Assembly (NCBI RefSeq): GCF_004322395.1
Contig: NZ_SCTW01000044.1
Span: forward strand, 16,958 to 80,957
DNA length: 64,000 bases
Source: Methylobacter sp.
Lineage (GTDB): Bacteria > Pseudomonadota > Gammaproteobacteria > Methylococcales > Methylomonadaceae
Direction: 5' to 3'
Under the pieces are notes generated by a model, which was not told where the DNA came from, made no database searches, and saw only the letters and a program-made list of their open reading frames with translations. Both the position numbers and the translations under genes were made by a program. Every line of letters starts with the position of its first letter. Within the stretch, counting starts at the first letter, position 1. Below, one piece after another: positions 17,676 to 27,536 of this stretch.

Positions 17676-18998
17676 TTACCAGGACTTCACCCAATCGCCA
17701 ACTTTGACGCCCAGTTCACGAGCAGGGATTTCCAATTTACCTGTAGAGTAACGGGGAGTGACACTGCGGATGGTTAATACGCCGGTCGGTTGCCTATCTC
17801 TACCTATAAAACTGGTGCCCCCATCAAGATTTAAATCATTGCCGCTCGTAGTATAAACCGCTAGTTGATCACCGACATTGATTCTCTCCTGTGTGCCTGC
17901 ATCAATAACTACCTTGTCATTCTTAATGTCAATAATGCGGGTTGCAAAAGGGTAGCAACTTAAAGAGTGGCGAATATCGACACTTGCCCGATCTATAATC
18001 TGAGCAATTTTCTCGCCGGTCGAGGTGGAATTAAAACGCTCACTGCCCACTGTATAAGATGCGGGTATCCATACATCGCCATCCACGGTATCGACATAGC
18101 GCTGCTGGTATATTAATGCGCCGGAAAATCCATCATGTACAAAAACATCGATTCCAATCCCGCGTTTGGCTACAACCTCGCGCGCCAAACTTCTGACGTA
18201 TGCCAACGGCCCTGCACCTCTCATGTATTCGGTGGATTCGACTTCCAGATCCCTAATCACGCCCGAAAGTACAAATTGCACACCGTTTGATACAGCCAGT
18301 TGCATGACTTTTGACGGACGATAGGCTGTATTGCTTTGTAATTCCACAATACCAGTACCGGATGCACCAGCTCCAAAGTTTGACGAACGATAGGCTGATT
18401 GGTCTTGTAATGCCGGAGCCAAGTCGGCTCTTGGATATAAATTGATATTAGTGGCATTACTGCCGATAAAATCGCCGGACTCAATTAAAAGATTATTAAG
18501 TTCGCGTGGAATGCCGCTGGATAAATCCTGCGTTTCGTAACCGGTCACCTGTTCTTGTTTAGCTAAAGGAAAACCGGTTGCGATAATGCGTTTGCGATAA
18601 TGGGTTGTACAGGAATTGTCGGCAGATAGCTCCACCATGGCTATAACATGATAAATATTGTTGGCAGGCCATTCTTTGACAACTGTAGTGTTGTTTACGG
18701 AGGCAGCAGTACTGAGGGCAAAAGTATCCAACGAGACATCATTTTGATCGACCAAAGTCCGGCTATGAATATTAACAGAGGATTGCATAGAGGCTTGGCG
18801 GATAGCGTCTTGCAAGGCCTGCTTTCTTGCCAATAACGGCATATCATTGTTGATTGCAGCTTGACCTTCGGCAGTTATTACATCAGTGCGAGGTTGAGCA
18901 TTGGTTGCTACATTAGCGCTAGGTTGGACACTGTTGGCACAGGATTGACTTAATAATATAAGCGATACCCATATACATCTGAATAATATTTTTGCCAT
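17676..18998 (-). CDS. flgT: Flagellar assembly protein FlgT (lipoprotein form)
   Basis: FlgT forms the H-ring of sodium-driven flagellar motors and helps anchor the stator. Domains in order: FlgT_N (about residues 35-130, ITAEGQAAINNDMPLLARKQ), FlgT_M (about 135-350, RKRIIATGFPLAKQ) and FlgT_C (about 365-440, RIIDIKNDKVVIDAG). A lipobox-like LLSQSC at residues 16-21 suggests lipid attachment rather than free secretion. Residues around 195-230 contain an internal near-duplication (SAYRSSNFG and TAYRPSKVM) that looks like a small insertion. flgP lies upstream on the same strand. Confidence 0.85.
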   Translation of the reverse strand: MAKILFRCIWVSLILLSQSCANSVQPSANVATNAQPRTDVITAEGQAAINNDMPLLARKQALQDAIRQASMQSSVNIHSRTLVDQNDVSLDTFALSTAASVNNTTVVKEWPANNIYHVIAMVELSADNSCTTHYRKRIIATGFPLAKQEQVTGYETQDLSSGIPRELNNLLIESGDFIGSNATNINLYPRADLAPALQDQSAYRSSNFGAGASGTGIVELQSNTAYRPSKVMQLAVSNGVQFVLSGVIRDLEVESTEYMRGAGPLAYVRSLAREVVAKRGIGIDVFVHDGFSGALIYQQRYVDTVDGDVWIPASYTVGSERFNSTSTGEKIAQIIDRASVDIRHSLSCYPFATRIIDIKNDKVVIDAGTQERINVGDQLAVYTTSGNDLNLDGGTSFIGRDRQPTGVLTIRSVTPRYSTGKLEIPARELGVKVGDWVKSW

Positions 18999-19125
18999 TC
19001 ATCAAAACCGGTTTGTTGCTGTGAATAATTACGACGGCGCATAATCATCTTTTAAGAGTAATGCATGTGGCGATAACCGCTTAGCTTATACCTTATATTA
19101 CAAGGTTCAGATAATTTTGACCCGG

Positions 19126-19776
19126 TTATTTGCGACGGAATCCTTTGGTATTGGAATAATTGTAACAATCATCTCCATTACATCCTGAATTAATGCTCGA
19201 TACTGTAGGTGGTTTTTGCTCGAAATCGGGTGCCGGATTTCCCGTATTTTGCTGAAGACACTGGTTAATCAGTTCGCTTGGGCCGTTAATGCATTCATAG
19301 AATCTTGGCGTCAAATCAAGCTCCACAACTGTTTCAAAAGTATCGTCACCAGCATAGATGTCGCTGCCGATGGCTGAAGTTCTTTTCACTCTTGCTCCAC
19401 GTAGGTAAGCATTAAGATAAATCTGATAATTATCATGGCTGACTTCCATATCCCCGACTGTGGTTTGGCCGCGCAATTGAATGCCATTAAGCTGCTCGGC
19501 CAAACTTCTGTAAGCATCCATTTTAGATGCTCTCATGGCCATTAGTTTAATTTGCGAGCGCGAATACCGATCGCTTTTTTCGACAGTGCCATAGCCTATG
19601 GCGCTTAAAGTTTTATACGGTAGGGACACAATCGGTGTGGGCGGCGCTTTTTGAGTCGAGCAAGCAGTCGTCAATAAGCTGATGACTAATCCCGCTATCG
19701 CCAGGGATGATAAGTATGCCCCAAGCCTGTTGGAAACAAGCGCAATAAATGCGGGCTTTAAGTGGTTAATTTTCAC
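19126..19776 (-). CDS. flgP: LPP20/FlgP-family flagellar lipoprotein
   Basis: A 216-aa outer-membrane lipoprotein with a lipobox (LLTTAC, Cys near residue 39) after a long signal segment. The LPP20 domain follows (IKLMAMRASKMDAYRSLAEQ, LNGIQLRGQTTVGD, LRGARVKRTSAI). FlgP works with FlgT in the H-ring or basal disk of polar flagella. It is placed upstream of flgT on the same strand, although the gap of about 130 bases leaves room for a separate promoter. The C-terminal tail is Cys- and Asn-rich (SGCNGDDCYNYSN), which I have not seen described for the family. Confidence 0.8.
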   Translation of the reverse strand: MKINHLKPAFIALVSNRLGAYLSSLAIAGLVISLLTTACSTQKAPPTPIVSLPYKTLSAIGYGTVEKSDRYSRSQIKLMAMRASKMDAYRSLAEQLNGIQLRGQTTVGDMEVSHDNYQIYLNAYLRGARVKRTSAIGSDIYAGDDTFETVVELDLTPRFYECINGPSELINQCLQQNTGNPAPDFEQKPPTVSSINSGCNGDDCYNYSNTKGFRRK

Positions 19777-19925
19777 GGTACTACTCCTGTGTCAGTTTGC
19801 CAATGTAGCGGCTGATAAGTTAATTACTTAAATTATTTAGCGCCTAATCCAGCATAGACGGCAAACTTCTTTTTGCGCTCGAGCCGCATTGCATCGCAAG
19901 CCTATTCTCCTGTATCCTGCACCGC

Positions 19926-20396
19926 ATGCAAATAAATCTGATTTCAGTAGGAAACCGTATGCCGGGCTGGGTGCGGCAGGGTTACGACGAATATGCCAAA
20001 CGCCTGCCCCGTGAATGCGAATTGGTACTTAAGGAAATTGCGCCGGGCAAGCGAACCAAAAACAGCGATGTCGCAAGAATCATCAAAGAAGAAGGCGAGC
20101 GCATGATTGCAGCGATCCCTCAAGGCGCGCATATCGTAACCTTGGATATACCCGGTAAATCATGGACAACTCCAGAATTGGCGCAAGCGATGCGGCGTTG
20201 GTTGGAAAGCGGGCAGCATGTCTCATTATTAATCGGCGGGCCGGAAGGCCTGGCTGATTCTGTCAAACAGCTGGCGCGGGAGTCATGGAGTTTGTCGCCG
20301 CTTACGTTTCCCCATCCGTTGGTGCGTATCGTTGTTGCCGAACAGCTCTATCGCGCCTGGAGCATTCTCCACAACCATCCCTATCATCGACAATGA
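19926..20396 (+). CDS. rlmH: 23S rRNA pseudouridine-1915 N3-methyltransferase
   Basis: A SPOUT methyltransferase acting on 23S rRNA helix 69 of assembled ribosomes. Family features: the N-terminal [20 protein letters not shown], the knot motif [16 protein letters not shown] and the C-terminal [18 protein letters not shown] followed by HPYHR. The length of 156 aa is standard. Its stop overlaps the maf start (ATGA), so the genes are coupled. It probably starts the maf-rng-yhdP operon here. Confidence 0.97.
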   Translation: MQINLISVGNRMPGWVRQGYDEYAKRLPRECELVLKEIAPGKRTKNSDVARIIKEEGERMIAAIPQGAHIVTLDIPGKSWTTPELAQAMRRWLESGQHVSLLIGGPEGLADSVKQLARESWSLSPLTFPHPLVRIVVAEQLYRAWSILHNHPYHRQ

Positions 20397-20968
20397 CTGT
20401 GCAGATTATTCTTGCCTCAGCTTCTCCTCGTCGAAAGGAACTGCTGGATCAGATTAAGGTCGTTTATAGAGTTCATCCGGTCGATCTTGATGAGACGCCT
20501 TTGCCCAATGAGGCGCCGTTGGAGTATGTGCAGCGGTTGGCAGCTGAGAAATCTGCGGCATGTATCGCGCAGTTGGGCGCCGACTTGCCGGTTCTGGCGG
20601 CAGATACTGCTGTGGTTTTGGACGACTTGATTATGGGAAAACCTAAAGATCGGGATGATGCGTTTACCATGTTAAGACAGTTGTCCGGTAAAATGCACCG
20701 GGTTTATAGTGCAATTTCGCTTAGAGGCAAGGAACATGGTCAGGCGGTAAGCATTACCGAAGTGACTTTCAGGCAGTTGACAGAGTGGGAAATAGAGGCC
20801 TATTGGCAAAGCGGCGAACCGGTCGACAAAGCAGGCAGTTATGCAATCCAAGGGTTAGGCGGGGTATTTGTAGCGTCGATTAATGGCAGTTTTTCCGGAG
20901 TGGTGGGTTTGCCGTTGTTTGAAACTTCGGAACTTTTATCCAGGCAAGGTATTGAGTTGTTCAAATGA
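20393..20968 (+). CDS. maf: Maf-family nucleotide pyrophosphatase (YhdE-like)
   Basis: A house-cleaning nucleoside triphosphate pyrophosphatase. The Maf motif [13 protein letters not shown] opens the protein, the catalytic-base region [12 protein letters not shown] sits near residue 70 and [15 protein letters not shown] lies toward the C-terminus. The ATG at 20393 gives 191 aa and overlaps the rlmH stop; the frame is open to 20285 but that part lies inside rlmH. Position next to rng matches yhdE, so a dTTP/UTP-type activity is likely. Confidence 0.95.
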   Translation: MTVQIILASASPRRKELLDQIKVVYRVHPVDLDETPLPNEAPLEYVQRLAAEKSAACIAQLGADLPVLAADTAVVLDDLIMGKPKDRDDAFTMLRQLSGKMHRVYSAISLRGKEHGQAVSITEVTFRQLTEWEIEAYWQSGEPVDKAGSYAIQGLGGVFVASINGSFSGVVGLPLFETSELLSRQGIELFK

Positions 20969-22419
20969 GTGAAGAAATTTTAATTAACGTTACTCCGCCT
21001 GAGACGCGTGTTGCGGTTATTGAAAACGGCGTCTTGCAGGAATTGATCATTGAAAGAACCCGACAACGGGGCTTAGTGGGCAACATCTATAAAGGCGAAG
21101 TATGTCGGGTTCTGCCCGGAATGCAGGCGGCTTTTGTCGATATAGGCTTGCCCAGGGCGGCGTTTTTGCATCTTTCCGATTTGTGTGCCAAAGACTTGGA
21201 AAAAAAAGGCTCGGAAAATATCGAGCATTATCTGCATGAAGGCCAACATATTGTCGTACAGGTGGTCAAAGACCCTTTGGGCACCAAAGGCGCACGGTTA
21301 ACGACGGAAATATCGATACCATCCCGGTTCCAGGTTTATATGCCTTATGCGCAAAATTCCGGCGTGTCCCAACGGATAGAATGCGAGACGGAACGAGTCC
21401 GGTTAAGGACGTGCCTCGACGCTTTCAGGCTGGAACATAAATGCGGCGGTTTTATTGCAAGAACAGCGGCGGAATGCGTGGATGAGACAGTATTGATTGC
21501 CGATATGACGTTTTTGCTGAAGCTATGGGAATCGATTGCCGCCAAAATTGCAGGAGCCAAGCCTAAGCAGTTTATCCATAAGGATTTGCCGCTGAGCATC
21601 AGGACGTTGAGAGACTTATACCGGGAAGGCATAGAAAGAGTCAGGGTGGATTCGAGGGAAACCTATCACCGCTTGGTTGAGTTTGCGGAGATTTTTGTGC
21701 CGGAAATCGTGCCGGTGATCGAGCATTATACCGGCGAGTGCCCTGTGTTCGACATTTACAGCGTAGAAGATGAAATTCAAAAAGCGCTAGATCGTAAAGT
21801 CAACTTGAAATCGGGCGGGCATCTGGTATTCGACCAAACTGAATCGATGACCACCGTCGATGTGAATACCGGGGGCTATGTCGGCGGCCGCAACTTGGAA
21901 GAGACTATTTTTAAAACCAATCTCGAAGCGGCACAGACGATTTCGAGACAACTTAGACTCCGAAACCTCGGCGGTATTATCATTATCGATTTCATCGATA
22001 TGCAAAGTCCGGATCATAAAAAGCAAGTGTTGCAGGCCTTTGAGCGGCATTTGGAAAAAGACCATGCAAAAACCAATATTACCGAAGTATCGGTGCTGGG
22101 TCTGGTCGAAATGACCCGCAAAAGAACTAGGGAGAGTCTGGAACATATACTTTGCGAGCCTTGCAGCGCCTGCGGCGGCCGGGGCGTTTTAAAGACCGCA
22201 GAATCGATGTGCCTGGAAATATTCCGGGAGATTATTCGCGAAGTCAGGCAGTACAAAGTTCAAAAGATTTTGGTTTTGGCATCCAACGAAGTTGTGGAAA
22301 TGCTGCTTGATGAAGAAGCGGATATGCTGGCTGAATTGGAAGTTTTTTTGAGTGTACGCATCAAATTTAGAGCTGAGGCTGAATATAATCAGGAGCAGTA
22401 TGATGTGGTGCTGCTTTGA
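20965..22419 (+). CDS. rng: Ribonuclease G
   Basis: An endoribonuclease of the RNase E/G family that matures 16S rRNA 5' ends and degrades mRNA. Features: the S1 domain (VGNIYKGEVCRVLPGMQAAF), the 5'-sensor and DNase I-like region with VDVNTGGYVGGRN, FIDM after LGGIIIIDFI, and the zinc-link motif CEPCSACGGRG near residue 397. At 484 aa it has RNase G length, without the RNase E scaffold. It overlaps maf by 4 bases (ATGA). Confidence 0.97.
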   Translation: MSEEILINVTPPETRVAVIENGVLQELIIERTRQRGLVGNIYKGEVCRVLPGMQAAFVDIGLPRAAFLHLSDLCAKDLEKKGSENIEHYLHEGQHIVVQVVKDPLGTKGARLTTEISIPSRFQVYMPYAQNSGVSQRIECETERVRLRTCLDAFRLEHKCGGFIARTAAECVDETVLIADMTFLLKLWESIAAKIAGAKPKQFIHKDLPLSIRTLRDLYREGIERVRVDSRETYHRLVEFAEIFVPEIVPVIEHYTGECPVFDIYSVEDEIQKALDRKVNLKSGGHLVFDQTESMTTVDVNTGGYVGGRNLEETIFKTNLEAAQTISRQLRLRNLGGIIIIDFIDMQSPDHKKQVLQAFERHLEKDHAKTNITEVSVLGLVEMTRKRTRESLEHILCEPCSACGGRGVLKTAESMCLEIFREIIREVRQYKVQKILVLASNEVVEMLLDEEADMLAELEVFLSVRIKFRAEAEYNQEQYDVVLL

Positions 22420-22423
22420 GACG

Positions 22424-22622
22424 AAAGGCGAAGGACTAAGGGCGAAAGGTGCAAGACTTTTAGCACAGAGCAAACGCCTTCAATGCTATTCCTAATCCCG
22501 CGGTTTTGTCCCCATGGTTTTATTCTTATGGGAAAGATAAAATGTAGTTACAATTTTTAGCCCTTAGCCCTTAGCCCTTAGCCCTTAGTCATGAATCTTT
22601 TGCCTTTAGCCCTTCGTCTTTA
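22424..22622. repeat. Purine-rich hairpin repeat with TTAGCCC heptamers
   Basis: The arm GAAGGACTAAGGGCGAAAGG (22430-22449) is roughly complementary to CCTTTAGCCCTTCGTC (22603-22618). On the 3' side the heptamer TTAGCCC is repeated in tandem about four times (22557-22590). Related hairpins lie at 28117-28156 and 42282-42332. It separates rng and yhdP. Confidence 0.55.
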
Positions 22623-22632
22623 ATCTTTCTTA

Positions 22633-25600
22633 GTGATCCATCATATTAAGCGTGCAACGCGACATCTCATCTTCTGGTCATTAATTTCGGTAGCTGTCGG
22701 CTTGACCGGTGTACGGCTGTTATTATCAGGGATTGAACATTATAAGGTTGATTTGGCGACCCACATCGGCGAATTGGTTGGCACGCCGGTAACCATAGGC
22801 CGCTTGGGTGCGAAAATGCGCGGCTTTAATCCTCAGCTGGTATTAAAGGATATCGCCATTTCATCCCAAGCTGTCCCTGCCTGTCCCCCTTTGGGCGCTA
22901 TGCATACAAACCCGCCCGCAGCGGATTTGTTATCCGCTTCTGTCTGCAATAACAAACCCGCTATCGAGTTTAACGAAATACGTCTGGGTATTAATGTGCT
23001 GGATATGCTGGTTAAACGGGATTTACTGTCATCGTCCTGGGTGACCTTAGTGGGCGCCAAGCTCGCCATTAAACGGCAGCAGGATGGGAGTATTGTTATT
23101 GTTGGCTTAAAATCCAGCGATGGGCAGCCGCAATGGCTGTTGCAGGGAGGAAAATACGAAGTCCTGCAAAGCGAAATTAGCTGGCAGGATGAAACAAACC
23201 ATAGCAGACCACTGTTGTTTAATGGAGTAGATCTAGCTATTCGCAATGATGGCGAGCGCCACAGGCTTAATATGCTGATCAAGTTGCCGAAAAAAGTCGG
23301 CGATACGCTAAGGGTGTCGGCAGATTTTGAAGGCAATGTTTTTGAGCCAGCGACCACTCAAGGGAGCATTTATATAGAAGGAAAAGCCGTTTTATTGTCT
23401 GAGTTGGCTGCCGGTTTTAGCTCCGTTCAGCCAGCGGTTTGTCTTAATTGCCGATGGCTGAGCGAAGCTGAAGCCGGGCGGCGGATAAATATCAATTCCG
23501 GCGCCGGCGATTTCAAAATCTGGGGCGATTGGAAGCAATCGCAATTGGTATCTATGGATGTAGCGGCTCATATTAAAAAGCTGGCGCTGGTTCGGCAGGA
23601 TAAGCAGGAGTTTTTCGTCAACGACCTGAATACCCGGCTTCGATTGAGGGCGAATGATGTTGCCAACGATGCAGGCAAGCAGTGGCAATTCGATGTCAGC
23701 AACTTTTCCCTGGAAACCTTAGCTGGTCCGGAGCGTCTCGTTAAAAAATGGCCGGACGCCGTGTTTAGCGTTGCGGGTCAGCGCATGAATGATAATTCTT
23801 TATCTGAGGCGGCGCTGTTTGTCGAACAGCTTGATTTGCAGGAAGTGTCAGAATTGGCGCAGTTCTTCGTCCCGTTGCCTGATGAGCAGGACAAAATACT
23901 GGCGAAAGCCCAGTTAAAAGGAGCGTTGGAGAATCTTTCTTTGTTTGCCGATATCGATGCAAAAGCGATTGCAATTAACGGCAGGTTTACCAATATCAGT
24001 GTTGCTCCATTGTTGTCGGTTCCCGGTATAGAGAACTTGACCGGCCACATAAAGGGCAGTGAAAAGCAGGGTGCTATTACTTTTGCGACTAAAGACGCTG
24101 TGCTGGTTGCGCCGGACCTGTTCCGGGAATCCTTGCCGGTCCGCAGTCTTCAAGGTACGCTTGATTGGCTGCAAGCGAATGATCATTGGTCTGTATCGAG
24201 CCAGGCGATTGAATTGGATTCATTGAGCTTCCAAAGCAAAAGCCAGTTTCGTATCGATATTCCCGAAACGGACAAACCGATTTTTATGGATCTACAGAGT
24301 GTATTTGCCGGTGAGGACGCAAGCGAAGTCAAACATTATTTACCGGTCGGCATTATGGACGAGGAAGTCGTCGCTTGGCTGGATCGCGCATTTGTTAGCG
24401 GACGCATGACCAACGGCGGCTTGTTGATTTACGGTAATCTGAACGATTTTCCGTTTAACACAGCACCAGGTATTTTCGAGGCTGTATTTAATGGAGAGCA
24501 GTTCGATTTGTCATTCGATCCGGAATGGCCTCATATAACCGGCATGAATGCCGAGGTCATGTTTTCGCAGGAAGGTCTCAAGGTTAATATTCTGCAAGGG
24601 CAATCCGGTATCGCCAGGGATGGTGTGTATGCCGCAAGTCCGCCGGGAGCGGGCGCGGCGATCGCCAGAGATAGTGCGCATGCTGCAAGCCAGTCGGGAG
24701 CTGGCGCGGCGAACGTGATCATTAAACAAGCCGAAGTTACTATTCCAAATTTGAATGAAAGCAAACACGTACTGATTCAGGGCGATGCTGAAGGCGAAAT
24801 CGATCAGGTTTTGGCGTATATGCAGCAGACGCCGCTAAGTTCACCGGTGGATTCGTTGCTGGAGTCTATTACCCCGCAAGGAAATACTCAAGTAACACTG
24901 GATCTTAAAATTCCTCTGGTTGACGGAGCGCCAACCAAGGTCGATGGAACGGCGCAGTTGAAAGACGCCAGACTGAACGTGAAATCGCTGGACTTGCCGG
25001 TCAGCAAGATTAACGGCAAACTCAAGTTCAATGAGCTGGGGGTTTATAGCGATACGATTCACGCTATGGCCTTGGGGCATCGTATAGAAATCAACATTGA
25101 AAGTTCGGATAGCCAAACCACAGTCAACGTGGAGGGAAATGTTGGAGTTGAGGATTTACAGAAACAATTCGACATGCCGTGGTGGAAAATCGCCCAAGGG
25201 TCGGCAGATTATCGGTTAAAGCTGGAGTTGCCGTATGGGGATGTTGCCCCTGAATTGGTGGTGGACTCGACGCTGTCCGGAGTATCGTTGGATTTACCCG
25301 AATCACTGGCCAAAACCCGGGAACAAAGTTTGCCTTTATTATTGAAGTTTAGCCTGGGCGATAAAGTGTTATTGCCGGTGCTGTTAAATTACGACAATAA
25401 ACTGAAAGCGGCGATTCAGTTGGATACCGAAAAAAGATCCCTATATTCAGGGCATGTTGTGGTGGGTAACGGTGAAGCTGCCCAGATCCAGGATGCAGGA
25501 TTAAAGTTGGAGATCAACCGCGACCGCTTGGCTTTGCAAGACTGGTTAGGCTTGGCAACGGCTCAAGGCGCAGGCGATGGTGTTAAGGAACTAAAGATTC

Positions 25601-26706
25601 ATAGCGCTCATGCTTTATGGAAGAAAACCGATATAGGTGGTTTCGATTTATCCCTAAAGCACGATGGCAACTATTGGACTGGGACATTAGCCAGTCCTCT
25701 CGCAAAGGGAAGCGTTCAGATACCTGCCGATTTTAAAAGCACTGACAGGATCAGTCTGGATATGGAATTATTGGATATTTCGGCGCTAAAGCAAGCGGCG
25801 CCGAAAGATACTTCGGCTCCGCAGATATTGTCGCCGGAGTTTATGCCTTTATTGACGCTCACCAGTCAAAAAACGCTGTGGCAGTCGGTTGATCTAGGCC
25901 GGTTGTCCTTGAAAACCGAGCGCATACCGGGCGGCATGAATCTTGATCAGGTAGAGCTGATCGGAGAAAATCAAAAATTGGCCTTGTCGGGCGACTGGCG
26001 AGTAAGCGGCGAAAAAACGATAACGCATACCCAAGGCCATATAGAAGTCCCTCGTTTTGGACAATTGTTGACACAACTGGGCATTACCAAGGATATGACA
26101 GAAACCGATGCGGCCATTGATTTCATCGTCAATTGGAATGCGGCGCCGTATCAATTTTCACTGGAGGATTTGAACGGTCAAGTGGACGTTAAACTTAAAA
26201 ACGGGCGCATCTTAAGTATAGAACCCGGATTCGGCCGGATACTGGGCATGCTGGCGCTGGCTCAGTGGATAAAGCGGGCGCAGCTCGACTTTAGCGATGT
26301 TTACCAGGAAGGTCTGACCTTTAACGGCATTAAAGGGCACTTTAACTTAGCGGACGGAATTGCATCGACTCATGACTTGGTCGTCGATGCCGTTCCGGCA
26401 AAAATCGCTATTAGCGGGGATACCGATCTTGTTAATCAATCTGTTGACCACATTGTCGATGTCACGCCTAAAAGTGCCGATGCCGTGCCTATTGCTGGTA
26501 CAATTATGGGTAAGGTAGCGGCTTTGGTTGGACGGTCTTTAACCGGCAAGGATCAGGAAGGGTTTTTCTTCGGTTCCCAGTATCTGGTAAAAGGCGCGTG
26601 GGGAAATGCAGAAATCATACCGATGCATAAAAATGACGGATTGTTGCAGAAAACCTGGAATGGTATTACCGACTTTCCATGGTTGCAGCAGCAAGAAGAA
26701 CAATAA
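22633..26706 (+). CDS. yhdP: YhdP, AsmA-like lipid transport protein
   Basis: A giant envelope protein anchored by one N-terminal membrane helix (about residues 14-33). Its long beta-groove is thought to carry phospholipids from inner to outer membrane, redundantly with TamB and YdbH. The 1357-aa length and the C-terminal conserved block (LKNGRILSIEPGFGRILGML through VGRSLTGKDQEGFFFG) match the family. The start is GTG. Two oddities: residues 660-693 are two tandem 17-residue units (IARDGVYAASPPGAGAA and IARDSAHAASQSGAGAA) encoded by the 51-bp repeat, and residues 80-107 look like another insertion built on an AGCGGAT/ATCCGCT hairpin. Both fall where loops would be tolerated. Confidence 0.92.
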   Translation: MIHHIKRATRHLIFWSLISVAVGLTGVRLLLSGIEHYKVDLATHIGELVGTPVTIGRLGAKMRGFNPQLVLKDIAISSQAVPACPPLGAMHTNPPAADLLSASVCNNKPAIEFNEIRLGINVLDMLVKRDLLSSSWVTLVGAKLAIKRQQDGSIVIVGLKSSDGQPQWLLQGGKYEVLQSEISWQDETNHSRPLLFNGVDLAIRNDGERHRLNMLIKLPKKVGDTLRVSADFEGNVFEPATTQGSIYIEGKAVLLSELAAGFSSVQPAVCLNCRWLSEAEAGRRININSGAGDFKIWGDWKQSQLVSMDVAAHIKKLALVRQDKQEFFVNDLNTRLRLRANDVANDAGKQWQFDVSNFSLETLAGPERLVKKWPDAVFSVAGQRMNDNSLSEAALFVEQLDLQEVSELAQFFVPLPDEQDKILAKAQLKGALENLSLFADIDAKAIAINGRFTNISVAPLLSVPGIENLTGHIKGSEKQGAITFATKDAVLVAPDLFRESLPVRSLQGTLDWLQANDHWSVSSQAIELDSLSFQSKSQFRIDIPETDKPIFMDLQSVFAGEDASEVKHYLPVGIMDEEVVAWLDRAFVSGRMTNGGLLIYGNLNDFPFNTAPGIFEAVFNGEQFDLSFDPEWPHITGMNAEVMFSQEGLKVNILQGQSGIARDGVYAASPPGAGAAIARDSAHAASQSGAGAANVIIKQAEVTIPNLNESKHVLIQGDAEGEIDQVLAYMQQTPLSSPVDSLLESITPQGNTQVTLDLKIPLVDGAPTKVDGTAQLKDARLNVKSLDLPVSKINGKLKFNELGVYSDTIHAMALGHRIEINIESSDSQTTVNVEGNVGVEDLQKQFDMPWWKIAQGSADYRLKLELPYGDVAPELVVDSTLSGVSLDLPESLAKTREQSLPLLLKFSLGDKVLLPVLLNYDNKLKAAIQLDTEKRSLYSGHVVVGNGEAAQIQDAGLKLEINRDRLALQDWLGLATAQGAGDGVKELKIHSAHALWKKTDIGGFDLSLKHDGNYWTGTLASPLAKGSVQIPADFKSTDRISLDMELLDISALKQAAPKDTSAPQILSPEFMPLLTLTSQKTLWQSVDLGRLSLKTERIPGGMNLDQVELIGENQKLALSGDWRVSGEKTITHTQGHIEVPRFGQLLTQLGITKDMTETDAAIDFIVNWNAAPYQFSLEDLNGQVDVKLKNGRILSIEPGFGRILGMLALAQWIKRAQLDFSDVYQEGLTFNGIKGHFNLADGIASTHDLVVDAVPAKIAISGDTDLVNQSVDHIVDVTPKSADAVPIAGTIMGKVAALVGRSLTGKDQEGFFFGSQYLVKGAWGNAEIIPMHKNDGLLQKTWNGITDFPWLQQQEEQ
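22872..22965 (+). repeat. Putative inserted hairpin repeat within yhdP
   Basis: AGCGGAT-TTGTT-ATCCGCT (22919-22937) forms a 7-bp stem in the middle of a stretch encoding about 28 residues (PACPPLGAMHTNPPAADLLS and beyond) that seem surplus to the YhdP N-terminal domain. I infer a frame-neutral insertion; its boundaries are approximate. Confidence 0.4.
24610..24660 (+). repeat. 51-bp palindromic element, copy 1 in yhdP
   Basis: Carries the conserved core GGGATGGTGTGTATGCCGC, then AA, inner stem GTCCGC, loop CGGGA, GCGGGC and GCGGC. It encodes IARDGVYAASPPGAGAA. It is immediately followed by copy 2 in the same phase. Confidence 0.9.
24661..24711 (+). repeat. 51-bp palindromic element, copy 2 in yhdP
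   Basis: A diverged tandem copy: stem GCTGC-AA-GCCAGT, loop CGGGA, GCTGGC-GCGGC. It encodes IARDSAHAASQSGAGAA. Differences from copy 1 in the stem are largely compensated on the other arm. Confidence 0.9.
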
Positions 26707-26718
26707 TGAGAGATAACT

Positions 26719-27534
26719 ATGAATAGATGTGCAGCCATACAGATGGCATCAGGTCCTAATGTCAGCGCCAATTTGCTGGAAGCCGAAAAGCTGATAGCAG
26801 AAGCGGTTAAAGCGGGTGCAAAACTGGTGGCTTTGCCGGAAAATTTTGCGTTAATGGGCGATCATGAACTGGACAAAATCAAAGCAAAAGAAGTCGACGG
26901 ATCAGGTCCTATCCAGAGTTTTTTGTCATCGGTCGCTAAAAAGTATGCGGTTTGGGTAGTTGGAGGCACCATTCCGATTGCCGGTAACGATAGCAATAAA
27001 GTGCGGGCGGCTTGCTTGGTTTACAATGACCAAGGCGAGCGGGTGGCGCGTTATGATAAAGTGCATTTGTTCGATGTCAGTGTTCCTGGCAGCAATGATG
27101 TTTACCGCGAATCCGACTCTATCGAGCCGGGTACTGATCCGCTGGTGATTGACACTCCTTTTGGCCGGCTGGGCGTCGCGGTTTGTTATGATCTGCGTTT
27201 TCCAGAGTTTTTCCGCAAGATGGGCATGGAAATTCTGGTTATCCCGTCTGCATTTACCGCAGAAACAGGAGCTGCGCATTGGGAATTACTGTTGCGGGCG
27301 CGTGCCGTGGAGAACCTGTGTTATGTAATTGCGCCGAATCAGGGTGGTTTTCATCTTAACGGGCGAAAAACGTTCGGACATAGCATGGTTATCGATCCAT
27401 GGGGTGTGGTGTTGGATTGCTATAAAACCGGCGGCGGCTTTGTTTCTGCGGAAATAGATCTGGAGCGTTTGGAAAAAGTGCGAGGCGCATTTCCGGCTTT
27501 GAGCCATCGTCGTTTTTTTGTGAATAATGAGTAA
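26719..27534 (+). CDS. Nitrilase-superfamily hydrolase (Nit1-like amidase)
   Basis: A carbon-nitrogen hydrolase with the Glu-Lys-Cys triad: Glu in VALPENFALMG, Lys in RYDKVHLFDV and Cys in GVAVCYDLRFPEFFR. The sequence style is that of the Nit1/NitA group, which repairs deaminated glutathione, and its placement between yhdP and tldD is a common gammaproteobacterial arrangement. At 271 aa it is full length. It begins 12 bases after yhdP, so it is in the same operon. Confidence 0.85.
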   Translation: MNRCAAIQMASGPNVSANLLEAEKLIAEAVKAGAKLVALPENFALMGDHELDKIKAKEVDGSGPIQSFLSSVAKKYAVWVVGGTIPIAGNDSNKVRAACLVYNDQGERVARYDKVHLFDVSVPGSNDVYRESDSIEPGTDPLVIDTPFGRLGVAVCYDLRFPEFFRKMGMEILVIPSAFTAETGAAHWELLLRARAVENLCYVIAPNQGGFHLNGRKTFGHSMVIDPWGVVLDCYKTGGGFVSAEIDLERLEKVRGAFPALSHRRFFVNNE

Positions 27535-27536
27535 TT

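Noticed and set aside
22555..22592. TTAGCCC tandem resembling telomere-type repeats
   Set aside because: Only about four units inside a larger hairpin repeat at a gene boundary; no reason to see a chromosome end.
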